Assembly: GCA_029204045.2 (NCBI GenBank)
Contig: CM055067.1
Location: 26,114,838 to 26,178,837 of the forward strand
Direction: 5' to 3'
Length of the DNA stretch: 64,000 nt
Origin: Tillandsia leiboldiana
Lineage: Eukaryota; Streptophyta; Magnoliopsida; Poales; Bromeliaceae
Shown here: piece after piece, positions 43,838 through 55,702 of the stretch
Numbering within the stretch: position 1 is the stretch's first letter
How the letters are laid out: each line of letters opens with the position of its first letter
Notes under the pieces: model-generated
Database searches by the model: none
Told to the model about the DNA's origin: nothing
What the model saw: the letters and a program-made list of their open reading frames with translations, nothing else
Position numbers and translations under genes: made by a program

Positions 43838-45254
43838 TCCTCCCCCACTAAAAGAAAGTTTCGTCCACGAAACTAACACAACTCAAACAAGAGTCACAAA
43901 TACCAAGCCAAAGGTAAGTATCCATCAACACAGTCTCCAACTCCCCAATCGCTACTCACTCTCCGCAAAGCGAGTCCAAATGCTGGAAAAACCTCAGGAA
44001 CTCCAAAGGCTGGGGACAAGGAAGAACAACCAAATCAACTCGTCCAAAACTACACGAAGTACGCTAACACAACCAACAAGAAAGGTAATAGCCCCACCAG
44101 CAGGAAAGTCGTCAACCCCAACTCTCTATTTAGAAAACAGCTGAAATTAACGAAAAGTCCGAAAATTCCGAAAGACCAGTGCCTTCGCCCCAATCAAACA
44201 AGAACAGGTTCGGGCACCGTCTCCATTTCTGGAGTAGCCTTTCCAAACTTTCGTCATGTTCGTAATTTTCAGCACAAAGGCGAGAAAAAGGAGAGAAGTG
44301 TTGAAGTCGTTCCTGCTGTGGCTACAAAAACGGAAGCTACGATCTAACCGTGACCCCTAGGGACACGACCTCTAGTTCTAATCGTCACCTACGCTCAAAG
44401 GGTAGCACCTAATCCAAAACTGCTGAAGCCACTGCTGCGGGAAGGATCCCCCGGTGACCTATGAAAAATAACTCCTCCAGTCCAGCTCGCGGAAGGGTCA
44501 CTGTTCTCATTCCACAATCAGTCGTTGCATGCTATCGCTCCAACCGGTCCATCCCTTGTGCTCGATCAGAGTCTTGGAGCTGTCACCCAACCGTCACCTC
44601 TGCCTGTAAAATTCTAAGTCTCAACAGCACTAGATATAATCCATAAGGCTTCCCCAAGTGCACAATACCAACAGGAACCTGTACCTCTAGTGCACGTGGT
44701 ACCACTCTATCTCCAAACTAGGCAGGGAAGCAAAAATACTCTAACTCAGCCTGTCGTAATGAAAACATGCCTGCGACAATCCGATCCACTACCGTGGCGC
44801 CTTCCAACCGGGCGGCACTGACTCATCCGCTCGATGTGAGTGGTCGTCGCCAAAAGAACCTGAAGTCGCTCCTCAATAAAAAGGGTCTCAAAGAGTCGCT
44901 CCATCGCTGTGATCCAGGACTCTGCCTCCCACAGCTCCAAGCTCAATCCTGCAAATCGGGGTGGATCAGACTGCCGGCACTGGCTCTATCGATCAATGAT
45001 GTCCCAGAGCTTATCTACTATCCGCTATCCATCCTGCCTCGGTGCCTCGGCACTACTCGTCGGCACGGAGGGGGCTGCTGGCTCAATCGGTGCCACTGGT
45101 ACAACTGGAGATGCCACTGCATTGAAAGAATGTGCTGGGGAGGACCCTCAGGCGGTGCTACAACTAGCTGTGCTCTCTGCTCCGACAGGCGCATCAAACG
45201 TTCCATGGCCTCCTCCTGGCGACGGACAACCTCCGACATCTGTGCCATATAGGC
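43838..45254 (-). other. B internal region 3, cut by element C
   Basis: PPT at 43838-43854; gag relic at about 44740-45254, with its start codon lost beyond the C insertion. Diagnostic bases here (GGCACTGACTCATCC; CCCACAGCTCC) differ from copies 1 and 2 and reappear after the gap. Confidence 0.85.
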
Positions 45255-45351
45255 CCGTGTGTCACGCCCCGGGGGTTTGTTTTAGCGGAAACGGCATTTT
45301 TTTTTTTTTTTTTTGAAAGGTCTCTTTCTTCCCCGGTGCGTGCCCAGACCC

Positions 45352-45408
45352 GCCGCACATACAGGATCTCTCTGCAAACGGACAGAGTCTCCCCTGTACG
45401 TGCACGGC
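45352..45408 (-). promoter_or_regulatory. Stem-loop H2 (C 3' LTR)
   Basis: Minus strand arms GCACGTACAGG and CCTGTATGTGC with inner CTCTG / CAGAG. The arms differ from those of D and E but still pair, with one G-T. Copies at 53027-53083 and 56330-56386. Confidence 0.72.
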
Positions 45409-45539
45409 GTGTGGTTGAATACATCTCCCAAGCAAACATAACCATTCAATCACAACATTCAATTACATACAACCAGTATTCTAAATATTTAAGCGCATGG
45501 CCACTTCAACTTGAAAGGATAAATCCACGGTTTTTAAAG

Positions 45540-45695
45540 AGTGCCCACCCGGCACTTAAGTTTTGAAAACGAGTTTCGAAATCAGCATAAACCCCAGGGT
45601 TTTGAAAACGGTGCCCACACGACACCCAAGTTTTGAAAGCTCATTTCGCAATCCATAAATCCACAAGGTTTTGAAATCAGTGCCCACACGACACT
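45540..45695 (-). promoter_or_regulatory. Three G(T/G)GTG-loop hairpins (C 3' LTR)
   Basis: As shown: AGTGCC-CACCC-GGCACT (45540-45556), GGTGCC-CACAC-GACACC (45610-45626), AGTGCC-CACAC-GACACT (45679-45695). On the minus strand the loops are GGGTG, GTGTG and GTGTG. They lie 69-70 bp apart in a diverged tandem repeat. Copies at about 53215-53369; the first of these has lost one G. Confidence 0.72.
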
Positions 45696-46276
45696 TAGAC
45701 TTTGAAAACGGTTTTCGCAATCTTTTCTTTGTTTTTGTTTCGCTTTTCAAATGGCCAGTAGGAAATAAAGGGAAAGGTAGTGCATAAACAGATAATCAAA
45801 TACCGACATCTACGTCGACCCCACAAGGGTATCGGGAACCTCACACATGCCCACAATATAAATGAAAAGCTGAAAAGAAAAGGAAAGTATAAAGTTCAGG
45901 GTCTCCAACGGTCCCGCTGTGTCCGCCCCGTCCTCACCGCCACCTACCTCTCCCCTCGCCTGGGCCCTGTCACGAAGTGGGAAGTCAGTGACTAATAAAT
46001 GCCGTGCAGGGGGAATAATAAAAACAAACCGTGGCGACAACCGGAGCAACCACCCTTTTGGGGGGGGGGGGGAAAATGGTAACCTGTATATCTGCATCCT
46101 GTAATACTCTGCCGCGTCGGTCCACTACCGACGGCCCATACCGTACCTGCAGCACCGCGACCGCGCCGGACAACTAAACCGGCGGGTCGCTCCGCTCGCA
46201 CCTCGGCGCCTCAACCCCACAGCTAATAAGGGGCCCCACTACGTCACCTCGTGGGTATACACGGGTCCTACGACCT

Positions 46277-46324
46277 CTTTTCCGGAAAAGTGCACCCCTC
46301 ACGGTGGCCAAACCGCGGGTGCAC
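46277..46324 (-). promoter_or_regulatory. Hairpin H1 plus palindrome (C 3' LTR)
   Basis: Minus strand GTGCACCC / GGGTGCAC outer stem, GCGGT / ACCGT inner stem around TTGGCC, then CTTTTCCGGAAAAG (46277-46290). Copies at 53946-53993 and 57246-57293. Confidence 0.72.
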
Positions 46325-46645
46325 GTGTTGCAGCCTCGAGCACAGTAACCACAATATATGAGCAATAGTAATGCAGTAATCGCAATGTATATGAAATAGT
46401 AAAGCAGTAACCATGATGCATGAATCAGAATAAGGTAGAGGCGTGTAAACTCATGTTGCCCTACTATTAGCATAGTCGAAGGAAAGACGGTAGCTGAAGC
46501 ATCAAAACACGAGACCACGTAACTATCGATGTGTAGCAATAATCCGTAGCATCTAGAATAATGATTACTGAAGTGAACGGTAACATATAATATTTAAATT
46601 AAAACAATCAATGTGGTTCGATGCCAAATATCACACTCAACCCAC

Positions 46646-46714
46646 CTGTCGCTAGTAGGCGTCAACGCTCCGCTCCCTCGCGTCCTGGTACTCCCGCTCG
46701 GCTCCTTCGCACAC
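46646..46714 (-). other. Predicted 69-nt leader exon (C 3' LTR)
   Basis: Minus strand acceptor CTTTTCTCCTCGCGGCAG before it and donor GCGACAG|GTGGGTTGAG after it. The copy in the 5' LTR, which would be the transcribed one, is 54315-54383. Confidence 0.42.
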
Positions 46715-47322
46715 CTGCCGCGAGGAGAAAAGCGACGCTCAGACGCGGATGAAGACGAGAGGCGGGCGAACCGCTCGTCGGGTTCGCGGCTCCCCGTCCG
46801 CACGCGGGCCGTGCGCGTGCTCAGCTCCGTACGGGCAACCCCACACGTGGGGTTGAGCGCGCGTCCGGCCCCGTGCGGGTCACCCCGCACGCGGGGCTGG
46901 GCGCCGCCCAGCCCTGCGGCCTACCCCGCACGCGGGCTGGGCGTGCCGCCCGGCCCCGTGCGGGTCACCCCGCACGCGGGTCTGGGCGTCGCCCAGCCCC
47001 GTGCGGGTCACCCCGCACGCGGCTGGGCGTGCGCCCGGCCCCGTGCGGGCCATCCCGCACGCGGGGGCTGGGCGCCGCCCGGCCCCGTGCGGGTCATCCC
47101 GCACGCGGCTGGGCGTGCGCCCGGCCCCGTGCGGGTCATCCCGAACGCGGGGGGGGCTGGGCGCCGCCTGGCCCGTGCGGGTCGCATGAGGGCGCCGGAT
47201 GGGGGGGGGGTTTCTTCGCACGTGCGGCGGATTCCGGGAAATCCGCCGCCTGTGCCTCACCCCTTCCGGTCAAGATGATCAAGAACTCAACACGAGGAAA
47301 AGAAACTAAATTCCCGTCTCAC
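46715..47322 (-). other. Predicted leader intron 1 with hairpin array (C 3' LTR)
   Basis: Donor ATCAAG|GTGAGA (47323/47322) to acceptor at 46715. The array (about 46801-47210) repeats CGTGCGGG-TCAC-CCCGCACG and CTGGGCG-C-CGCCCAG, each a near-perfect small hairpin, six to seven times. Copies in the 5' LTR (54384-54990) and after the gap. Confidence 0.5.
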
Positions 47323-47936
47323 CTTGATGAGGACGACGAAGGTTTGGGAAGAGGGGATCGTCCGTTCTCGTAGGTCCGGTGTGGTGGTGGTGGGGATGCG
47401 GCGTTCTCCCCTCTCCTCGACCGTCTTCGCTCGGGTCGTGCGTGCCAAAGGGGTAGCAGACTGAGAAGGGGTTCCCAACCCTCACCTCTCAAACCCCCAA
47501 TTAATTAGCTGTTTTGGTACGATCGAGCCAACCCGCGTCCAACTCCAAATGCTAACCTAGCCCCAAATTAACCCGGATAGATAGAACGAAATAAATTAAA
47601 TTAATTTATGTCGGATCCCGAAAATTTACAAAAAATTAGACTGAGCCGGTGCGAAAGAATTAACTAGCTTGAATCAAAAATATCGTTAAATCCGGGTCTG
47701 GTTTACCTCAAAAGGGACGTGCCGGACACCCGAACCGCAGCAACTTCGAAAATTTATTCCGGGAGCTTCCGGGGTCGGAAATCCGATCCGATCGCGCCGC
47801 CGGCCTCCGCTTCGCGAGCTTTATTCTCAAAAAAAAATGCCCGCGAGCCCCCGACGGCCTGCCCAGAATGACAAAAGAAAATCAAACCCCCGGACCCCTT
47901 TGCCTAAAAGCGGTTCGAAAACCCGCGGCTATTACA

Positions 47937-47972
47937 CCACTCACCTCTAACAACGAGTTTCGTCCTCGAAAC
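47937..47972 (-). promoter_or_regulatory. C polypurine tract and 3' leader
   Basis: Minus strand GAGGTGAGTGG abuts the 3' LTR, preceded by GTTTCGAGGACGAAAC, the chromovirus PPT context. The G-run is interrupted, as in D. Confidence 0.75.
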
Positions 47973-50900
47973 TCAAACCCGGATAGGAGTGAAAAGGTCG
48001 GGGTAGCACTCCCTCATCTTGGATTCCAGTTCCCAAGTGGCTTCTCGCTCTTCATGGTTGCTCCAATGTACTTTCACGTAGGGGATAGCCCGATTTCGTA
48101 GTGATTTTGTTTCCCTTGCCAGGATCTTCACTGGGGTTTCTTCGAAGCTCAGGTCTCCTTAAGTTCGAGTGCAGAGGTGTCCAGGACAGGTGATGGGTCG
48201 GGGAGATATTTCCGAAGCATTGATACGTGGAACACATCGTGGACTCGGTCGAGGTTTGGTGGTAGGGCGAGGCGGTAAGCTACTGGGGCCGATACGCTCT
48301 AGAATCTCAAATGGCCCCACAAACCGTGGGCTCAGCTGCCCCTTAGCCCGAAACGCCTGATTCCTCTGGATGGCGAGACCCGCAAAAACACATGTTCCCC
48401 ACTTGAAACTCCAAGTCCCGGCGCCTCTGGTCTGCGTAACTCTTCTGTCGACTCTGGGCGGTCAGCAAGCGCTGTCTGATAAGGCGCACTTTCTCTTCAG
48501 TTTCTTCCACTAAGTCGGGTCCCAAAAGTTTCCGCTCTCCCAAGTCGTCCCAGCAGATCGGGGATCGGCAGCGCCTTCCATACAGTGCTTCGTAGGGCGC
48601 CATCTGAATGCTGGCCTGGTAGCTGTTGTTGTAGGCAAATTCCACGAGAGGTAGGTAGCGTGACCAACCGATTCCCCAATCAAGCACACAGGCGCGAAGC
48701 AGGTCTTCTAGGGTTTGTATCGTGCGCTCTGACTGTCCGTCCGTCTGAGGGTGGAAGGCGGTGCTGAAATGTAATCTGGTCCCCATGGCCTGCTGGAGAC
48801 TTTGCCAAAACTTCGAGACAAAGCGCGTGTCTCTGTCCGAGGTGATCGATGCCGGTACCCCATGTAGTCTCACGATCTCGCTGATGTAGACTTGAGCTAG
48901 CCGTTCGCGGGTCCAAGTGGTGTGAATTGGTAGGAAGTGTGCTGACTTGGTTAACCGGTCGACTACAACCCAGATCGCGTCGTGGCCCTGTTGTGAACGT
49001 GGGAATCCAGTGACAAAATCCATGGTGATCTGGTCCCATTTCCACTCTGGTACCGGTAAGGGCTGTAGCTTCCCTGCTGGTCGCTGGTGTTCGGCCTTTA
49101 TCTGTTGACATACTAGGCAGTGGGCTACGTATCGCGTCACGTCTTCTTTTAACTTAGGCCACCAGAACGTCTGTTTGAGATCCCTGTACATCTTCGTGCC
49201 CCCCGGGTGTGCCGCATAAGGGGCTCGATGTGCCTCCGCTAAGATTTCATTCTTCAACTCTGGTGAATCCGGCACACAGACCCGCCCGCGGAAACATAGG
49301 GTGCCGTCGTCTTTCACCGCAAAGTCAATCTCTTGACCCTGGGGAATCTTGTCTCGTAAGCGCTGTAGGTGCAGATCGGTCTGCTGTCCCTCCTGGATCT
49401 TCTCGAATAGCGTCGGCTTGACCACCAAGGCTAGGAGTTGCAGAACTGTGCCCGCAGGCACCACCTCCAACTGCATTCGCGCGAACTCCGCGATCAGGTG
49501 GTCCTGCTTTGTCAGCGCGCTCTCCGACGCCCCGTCCCGATGCCCTTTTCTGCTCAGTGCGTCTGCCACCACATTTGCCTTCCCGGGGTGATATTGGATC
49601 GTCAAGTCGTAATCCTTCAGCAACTCGAGCCACCGTCTCTGCCGCAAGTTTAACTCTTTTGGGTAAAGATGTACTTAAGACTTTGATGATCTGAGAAAAC
49701 GTTGCAGTGGACTCCGAAGAGGTAATGCCTCCACAGTTTCAAAACGAAGACCACGGCGGCCAATTCCAAGTCGTGTATCGGGTAGTTCCTTTCGTAGTCC
49801 TTCAGCTGCCTGGACGCGTAGGCGATCACCTTCCCCTGTTGCATCAGAACACCTCCAAGACCGATCCTTGACGCGTCGCAGTACACTTCATAATCCTCTC
49901 CGGGCGTCGGCAGCACCAGTATTGGTGCCTTAGTTAATCTCTTCTTGAGTTCCTCAAAACTCTCCTGGCACTTGGCCGTCCATATGAACTTCTCGCCTTT
50001 TCTGGTCAATCGGTTTAAAGGGGTAGCGATCTTTGCGAAACCCTCAACGAAACGCCGGTAGTATCCTGCCAGCCCTAGAAAACTTCGTACTTCTGTCACC
50101 GACGTCGGCGGCCGCCAGTCTACCACTGCTTCTACCTTTTGGGGTCCACAGCGATCCCCTGTGCCGAGATCACATGCCCTAGGAAGCCAACTTCCCGCAG
50201 CCAGAATTCACACTTCTTGAGTTTAGCGAACAGCTTCTGCTCTCTGAGGGTTTGCAGGATCGTCCGTAGATGTCCTCGTGCTCCTCGTCGGTAGTGGAGT
50301 AAATCAGGATGTCGTCGATGAAGACTACCACGAACCGATCCAAGAAGGGTCTGAAGATCCGGTTCATCATGTCCATGAAAACAGCGGGGGCGTTCGTAAG
50401 CCCGAAAGGCATCACCGTGAACTCGTAGTGGCCGTATCGAGTCCGGAAGGCGGTCTTGGGGATATCTTCATTTCGAACTCGGAGTTGATGATAGCCCGAC
50501 TGTAGGTCAATTTTGGAGAAGACCGTCGCTCCCCGTAACTGATCGAAGAGGTGCGTCGATTCTGGGTAGGGGGTACTTATTCTTCACCGTGACTTTGTTT
50601 ATCCCTCTGTAGTCAATGCAGAGCCGCGGCTTCCATCTTTCTTGCCGTACAAAGAGTACCGGTGCGCCCCCAGGTGACACACTCGGTCGGATGAACCCTT
50701 TGTCCAAGAGATCTTCCAGTTGTGCCTTAAGCTCCTTCAGCTCCGCGAAGGCCATTCGGTAAGGGGCCTTCGTAATAGGCTGCGTGCCTGGCAGCAGCTC
50801 AATAGGGAACTCCACCTCCCTCTCCGGAGGCATCCCCGGCAACTCCGCGGGGAAAACGTCAGGATAGTCCCCTCACCACTGGGATATCTGCAAGTGTCGT

Positions 50901-52721
50901 CGAGGGTCGAGTAGCCAAATCCACCGATGCTAGATAGGCCACGCACCCCCCCTCAACCAGTCTTCTGGCCCGTGCCGCTGAAATAACCGCCGGGAAGGAG
51001 ATGCTCTTGCCCATTATGTACACATGTTCGGGAAGCCCAGTTCTTGCAGCCGCAGTTGTCGCTTGTCGCAATCAATGAGTGCCTGGTACCTTGTGAGCCA
51101 GTCCATGCCCAACACCACGTCGTACTCCTTCAAAGGGATCACCGCCAAGTCCCAAGGGCAGACCAACCGTCCCAACATAATCGGGCAGGCGACCACAAAA
51201 CTGGTCGCCTCCAGAGTCCCTCCCGCCTGTTTGCAACCGTCAAGGAGGCTTGGAGGGGTGTCTCCTCGAGGTTATGCATGAAAACGAAATCATGAGAAAT
51301 GAACGAGTGCGTTGCTCCGGTATCGAAAAGAGTTCTAGCACGGGAATTCAAAACCGGCAAGTAGTACCTGCAAGAGCGTCAGCCGGTGGATCAGTCCCTT
51401 GGCGGGTCATTGAGAAAACCTCCCGCCTGGTTGTGGTTGCCGGTCCTCCTCACGCCGTGGTGCGGGGGGTCTGGAAGCCGACGCCATAGGAGCTTTTCCC
51501 TCGCCCTGAGTGCTGTGGGCCTGGGCGTAGGTGCTCCCATGGGCGCGATCCCCCGCCTAAGGGGCAGTTGCGGCGGAAGTGCCCCGTTTGCCGCACCTGA
51601 AACAATATAATGGTCGTCTCTTTGGGGCACTCTCCGTCAGGTGTCCTCCCCCGCATATGACACAAGGCCTAATTCCACGGCCTCGGCCCTCCTGTTGGCG
51701 CGCCCGGGGTCCTGTCGGCGGTCTCCATCTTTTGGGGGGGTCGGCTCCCGCTGGAAGAACCCTCCCCCCAGCCTTGCTGTGTCGCTTCTGATCCCTTAGC
51801 CGCGCCGCGTTCTCCCTTCTGGGCACGGGTCACAGCGAAAACCCCGCTCCACCGTGGTGGCCTTGTCGACACTCCCTGAAAGGTATGCAGGCCAGCCGCG
51901 TTCACCACCTCGAAGATGTCGCTTCGCAGGCCATCGACGAAGAGTTGTGCCTTGTGAGCCTCGTCCCGTGCGACGAACGGACGCAATTTACTAGTACGGA
52001 CGATTCCCGTTGATATTCCATGACCGTCCGTCCCCTTGTTGAATGGGTTTAGTCATCCTCCAACTTTTCTTGACGCTGCTGGTGAAGAAGGCCTCGAACA
52101 GCTCCTTCTTGAAAGTTGTCCAGGACGGAAGAGCGGTACCCTTAGCAGGATCGGGGCGTATCGTCTTCCACCACAAGCGGGCATTCCCTTCCAAGCAATG
52201 GACGGCTAGGGGAACCCGCTCGTGATCCTCCATAAGTAAGTCTTCAAAGAGTTTCTCCATTGACCCCACCCAGTTCTCCACGACCCACGGATCTGTCGTG
52301 TCCCCTTCGAACGTGGGCGGGTCGTGCTTCTTAAAGTCCTTCAAGTTGGCCCGCACTCGATCCCGTTCGGTCATCACAACCCCCCCTCCACTCGTGGCGG
52401 CGGCAGCCGCGATAGGGGTAGGCGTGACCACCGTTTCCTCCAGAATAACCCGGCTAGTTGTCCCTGGCGCCGGCCCCGTAGTCGCCGCTGGTGGTGGTGC
52501 TGTCGGCGGTGCCGCGGCCGGTGCTGTCGGCCCCGGCGGAGGGACCGGGGCGGCCGTCACAGGTGCGGCCTGCTGCTGCGTCATCTGGCGTACGTGATCG
52601 GTGAGGTAGCCAATTGCCCCGCCATTTCCCGCAATTGTTGCCGCAGGAGTTGGTTCTCCGCGGCCGTCGACGTTGTCGCATCCGCCTCGGCGTCCCCCGC
52701 CGATGACCTTGTACGGGCCAT
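47973..52721 (-). CDS. gag-pol: Chromovirus gag-pol, frame broken by single-base indels
   Basis: Start ATG at 52721, stop at 47973, about 1580 codons if continuous. Order on the minus strand: gag core (NARLWWKTIRPDP, WTTFKKELFEAFF), CCHC region (PCVICGGGHL then CFRCGKRG), aspartic protease (LFDTGATHSFIS near 51330), RT (FIDDILIYS near 50310), RNase H (YEVYCDASRIGLGGVL), integrase zinc finger and core (MDFVTGFPRSQQG, SDRDTRFVSKF, TDGQSE), and a chromodomain-like end (VHWSNHEEREATWELESKM). About ten one-base indels break the frame, many in homopolymers. The copy after the gap often keeps the frame where this one is broken and the reverse, so the biological gene may be intact. Confidence 0.85.
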
Positions 52722-52934
52722 ATCTGTCACTCACAAGAAGGTCAAAATTAGACAGTAACTACAACCAGTGTACCCTTTTATGCGAGGAAAGATTCAAACT
52801 CCCGCCCCCCGTTCACTCACGTTCTAAAATCCTATGCCCCACCCATTTCATTTATTCGTAGGTATGTGAGGCATTCCCACGGATGTCGGCACTAGCTGTT
52901 GTGATTGAATGAAGTCTCTGATACCATCTTAATC
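52722..52934 (-). other. C gag leader and primer-binding site
   Basis: PBS (minus TGGTATCAGAG) at 52916-52926, eight bases from the 5' LTR. A possible acceptor GAGTGACAG lies directly before the gag ATG, with TCTAAT upstream, matching the predicted second leader intron. No other gene. Confidence 0.75.
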
Positions 52935-55602
52935 TGTCACGCCCCGGGGGTTTGTTTTAGCGGAAACGGCATTTTTTTTTTTTTTTTTTGAAAGGTCTCT
53001 TTCTTCCCCGGTGCGTGCCCAGACCCGCCGCACATACAGGATCTCTCTGCAAACGGACAGAGTCTCCCCTGTACGTGCACGGCGTGTGGTTGAATACATC
53101 TCCCAAGCAAACATAACCATTCAATCACAACATTCAATTACATACAACCAGTATTCTAAATATTTAAGCGCATGGCCACTTCAACTTGAAAGGATAAATC
53201 CACGGTTTTTAAAGAGTGCCCACCCGCACTTAAGTTTTGAAAACGAGTTTCGAAATCAGCATAAACCCCAGGGTTTTGAAAACGGTGCCCACACGACACC
53301 CAAGTTTTGAAAGCTCATTTCGCAATCCATAAATCCACAAGGTTTTGAAATCAGTGCCCACACGACACTTAGACTTTGAAAACGGTTTTCGCAATCTTTT
53401 CTTTGTTTTTGTTTCGCTTTTCAAATGGCCAGTAGGAAATAAAGGGAAGGTAGTGCATAAACAGATAATCAAATACCGACATCTACGTCGACCCCACAAG
53501 GGTATCGGGAACCTCACACATGCCCACAATATAATGAAAAGCTGAAAAGAAAAGGAAAGTATAAAGTTCAGGGTCTCCAACGGTCCCGCTGTGTCCGCCC
53601 CGTCCTCACCGCCACCTACCTCTCCCCTCGCCTGGGCCCTGTCACGAAGTGGGAAGTCAGTGACTAATAAATGCCGTGCAGGGGGAATAATAAAACAAAC
53701 CGTGGCGACAACCGGAGCAACCACCCTTTTGGGGGGGGGGGGAAATGGTAACCTGTATATCTGCATCCTGTAATACTCTGCCGCGTCGGTCCACTACCGA
53801 CGGCCCATACCGTACCTGCAGCACCGCGACCGCGCCGGACAACTAAACCGGCGGGTCGCTCCGCTCGCACCTCGGCGCCTCAACCCCACAGCTAATAAGG
53901 GGCCCCACTACGTCACCTCGTGGGTATACACGGGTCCTACGACCTCTTTTCCGGAAAAGTGCACCCCTCACGGTGGCCAAACCGCGGGTGCACGTGTTGC
54001 AGCCTCGAGCACAGTAACCACAATATATGAGCAATAGTAATGCAGTAATCGCAATGTATATGAAATAGTAAAGCAGTAACCATGATGCATGAATCAGAAT
54101 AAGGTAGAGGCGTGTAAACTCATGTTGCCCTACTATTAGCATAGTCGAAGGAAAGACGGTAGCTGAAGCATCAAAACACGAGACCACGTAACTATCGATG
54201 TGTAGCAATAATCCGTAGCATCTAGAATAATGATTACTGAAGTGAACGGTAACATATAATATTTAAATTAAAACAATCAATGTGGTTCGATGCCAAATAT
54301 CACACTCAACCCACCTGTCGCTAGTAGGCGTCAACGCTCCGCTCCCTCGCGTCCTGGTACTCCCGCTCGGCTCCTTCGCACACCTGCCGCGAGGAGAAAA
54401 GCGACGCTCAGACGCGGATGAAGACGAGAGGCGGGCGAACCGCTCGTCGGTTTCGCGGCTCCCCGTCCGCACGCGGCCGTGCGCGTGCTCAGCTCCGTAC
54501 GGGCAACCCCACACGTGGGGTTGAGCGCGCGTCCGGCCCCGTGCGGGTCACCCCGCACGCGGGCTGGCGCCGCCCAGCCCTGCGGCCTACCCCGCACGCG
54601 GGCTGGGCGTGCCGCCCGGCCCCGTGCGGGTCACCCCGCACGCGGGTCTGGGCGTCGCCCAGCCCCGTGCGGGTCACCCCGCACGCGGCTGGGCGTGCGC
54701 CCGGCCCCGTGCGGGCCATCCCGCACGCGGGGGCTGGGCGCCGCCCGGCCCCGTGCGGGTCATCCCGCACGCGGCTGGGCGTGCGCCCGGCCCCGTGCGG
54801 GTCATCCCGCACGCGGGGGGGCTGGGCGCCGCCTGGCCCGTGCGGGTCGCATGAGGGCGCCGGATGGGGGGGGGGTTTCTTCTTCGCTGCGCGGCGGATT
54901 CCGGGAAATCCGCCGCCTGTGCCTCACCCCTTCCGGTCAAGATGATCAAGAACTCAACACGAGGAAAAAGAAACTAAATTCCCGTCTCACCTTGATGAGG
55001 ACGACGAAGGTTTGGGAAGAGGGGATCGTCCGTTCTCGTAGGTCCGGTGTGGTGGTGGTGGGGATGCGGCGTTCTCCCCTCTCCTCGACCGTCTTCGCTC
55101 GGGTCGTGCGTGCCAAAGGGTAGCAGACTGAGAAGGGTTCCCAACCCTCACCTCTCAAACCCCCAATTAATTAGCTGTTTTGGTACGATCGAGCCCAACC
55201 CGCGTCCAACTCCAAATGCTAACCTAGCCCCAAATTAACCCGGATAGATAGAACGAAATAAATTAAATTAATTTATGTCGGATCCCGAAATTTACAGAAA
55301 ATTAGACTGAGCCGGTGCGAAAGAATTAACTAGCTTGAATCAAAAAATATCGTTAAATCCGGGTCTGGTTTACCTCAAAAGGGACGTGCCGGACACCCGA
55401 ACCGCAGCAACTTCGAAAATTTATTCCGGGAGCTTCCGGGGTCGGAAATCCGATCCGATCGCGCCGCCGGCCTCCGCTTCGCGAGCTTTATTCTCAAAAA
55501 AAAATGCCCGCGAGCCCCCGACGGCCTGCCCAGAATGACAAAGAAAATCAAACCCCCGGACCCCTTTGCCTAAAAGCGGTTCGAAAACCCGCGGCTATTA
55601 CC
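52935..55602 (-). repeat. C 5' LTR, ending at the gap
   Basis: Colinear with 45260-47936, with few substitutions but several one-base indels. Ends GGCTATTACC at the Ns. Contains the predicted 69-nt exon (54315-54383), intron 1 (54384-54990), H1 (53946-53993) and H2 (53027-53083). Confidence 0.92.
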
Positions 55603-55702
55603 NNNNNNNNNNNNNNNNNNNNNNNNNNNNNNNNNNNNNNNNNNNNNNNNNNNNNNNNNNNNNNNNNNNNNNNNNNNNNNNNNNNNNNNNNNNNNNNNNN
55701 NN
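55603..55702. other. Assembly gap of exactly 100 N
   Basis: One hundred Ns, the conventional size for an unknown scaffold gap. The sequences on its two sides overlap biologically, see findings. Confidence 0.99.

Larger units (their letters stand above)
14724..45254 (-). mobile_element. B-family long-LTR non-autonomous elements in tandem (LARD-like)
   Basis: Minus-strand order, shown left to right: LTR1 (truncated by A), internal, LTR2, internal, LTR3, internal (cut by C). The full LTR3 is 4096 bp. The two complete internals are about 1.82 kb once insertions are removed. Internals keep PPT, PBS and a short gag relic but no protease, RT, RNase H or integrase. The PPT context (GTTTCGAGGATGAAAC) matches chromoviruses, so B is probably a derivative of a Tekay-like element. 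Copies differ by scattered substitutions and by different nested insertions, so the repetition is real. Confidence 0.85.
45260..47936 (-). repeat. C 3' LTR
   Basis: Minus strand TGTAATAGCCGCGG to GGGGCGTGACA. From its 5' side: U3, donor, GC hairpin array, acceptor, 69-nt exon, second donor, H1 with palindrome, three G(T/G)GTG-loop hairpins, H2, an A18 tract (T18 at 45297-45314 as shown) and the end. Confidence 0.93.
45260..55602 (-). mobile_element. Chromovirus (Tekay-like Gypsy) C
   Basis: Minus strand, inserted in B internal region 3 after CCGTG (45255-45259, expected TSD; the right partner is lost at the gap). LTRs of 2677 and at least 2668 bp, internal 4998 bp, PBS TGGTATCAGAG, and one gag-pol with chromodomain-like C-terminus. 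The sequence ends one base from the expected outer LTR end (ATTAC|A) where the Ns start. The many frame breaks are probably sequencing errors, see the gag-pol entry. Confidence 0.92.

Noticed and set aside
46613..47373. ORFs of 126-221 codons in the C LTR, also 54418-55123 and 57584-58434
   Set aside because: Repeats of a GC hairpin unit; frames change between the copies.
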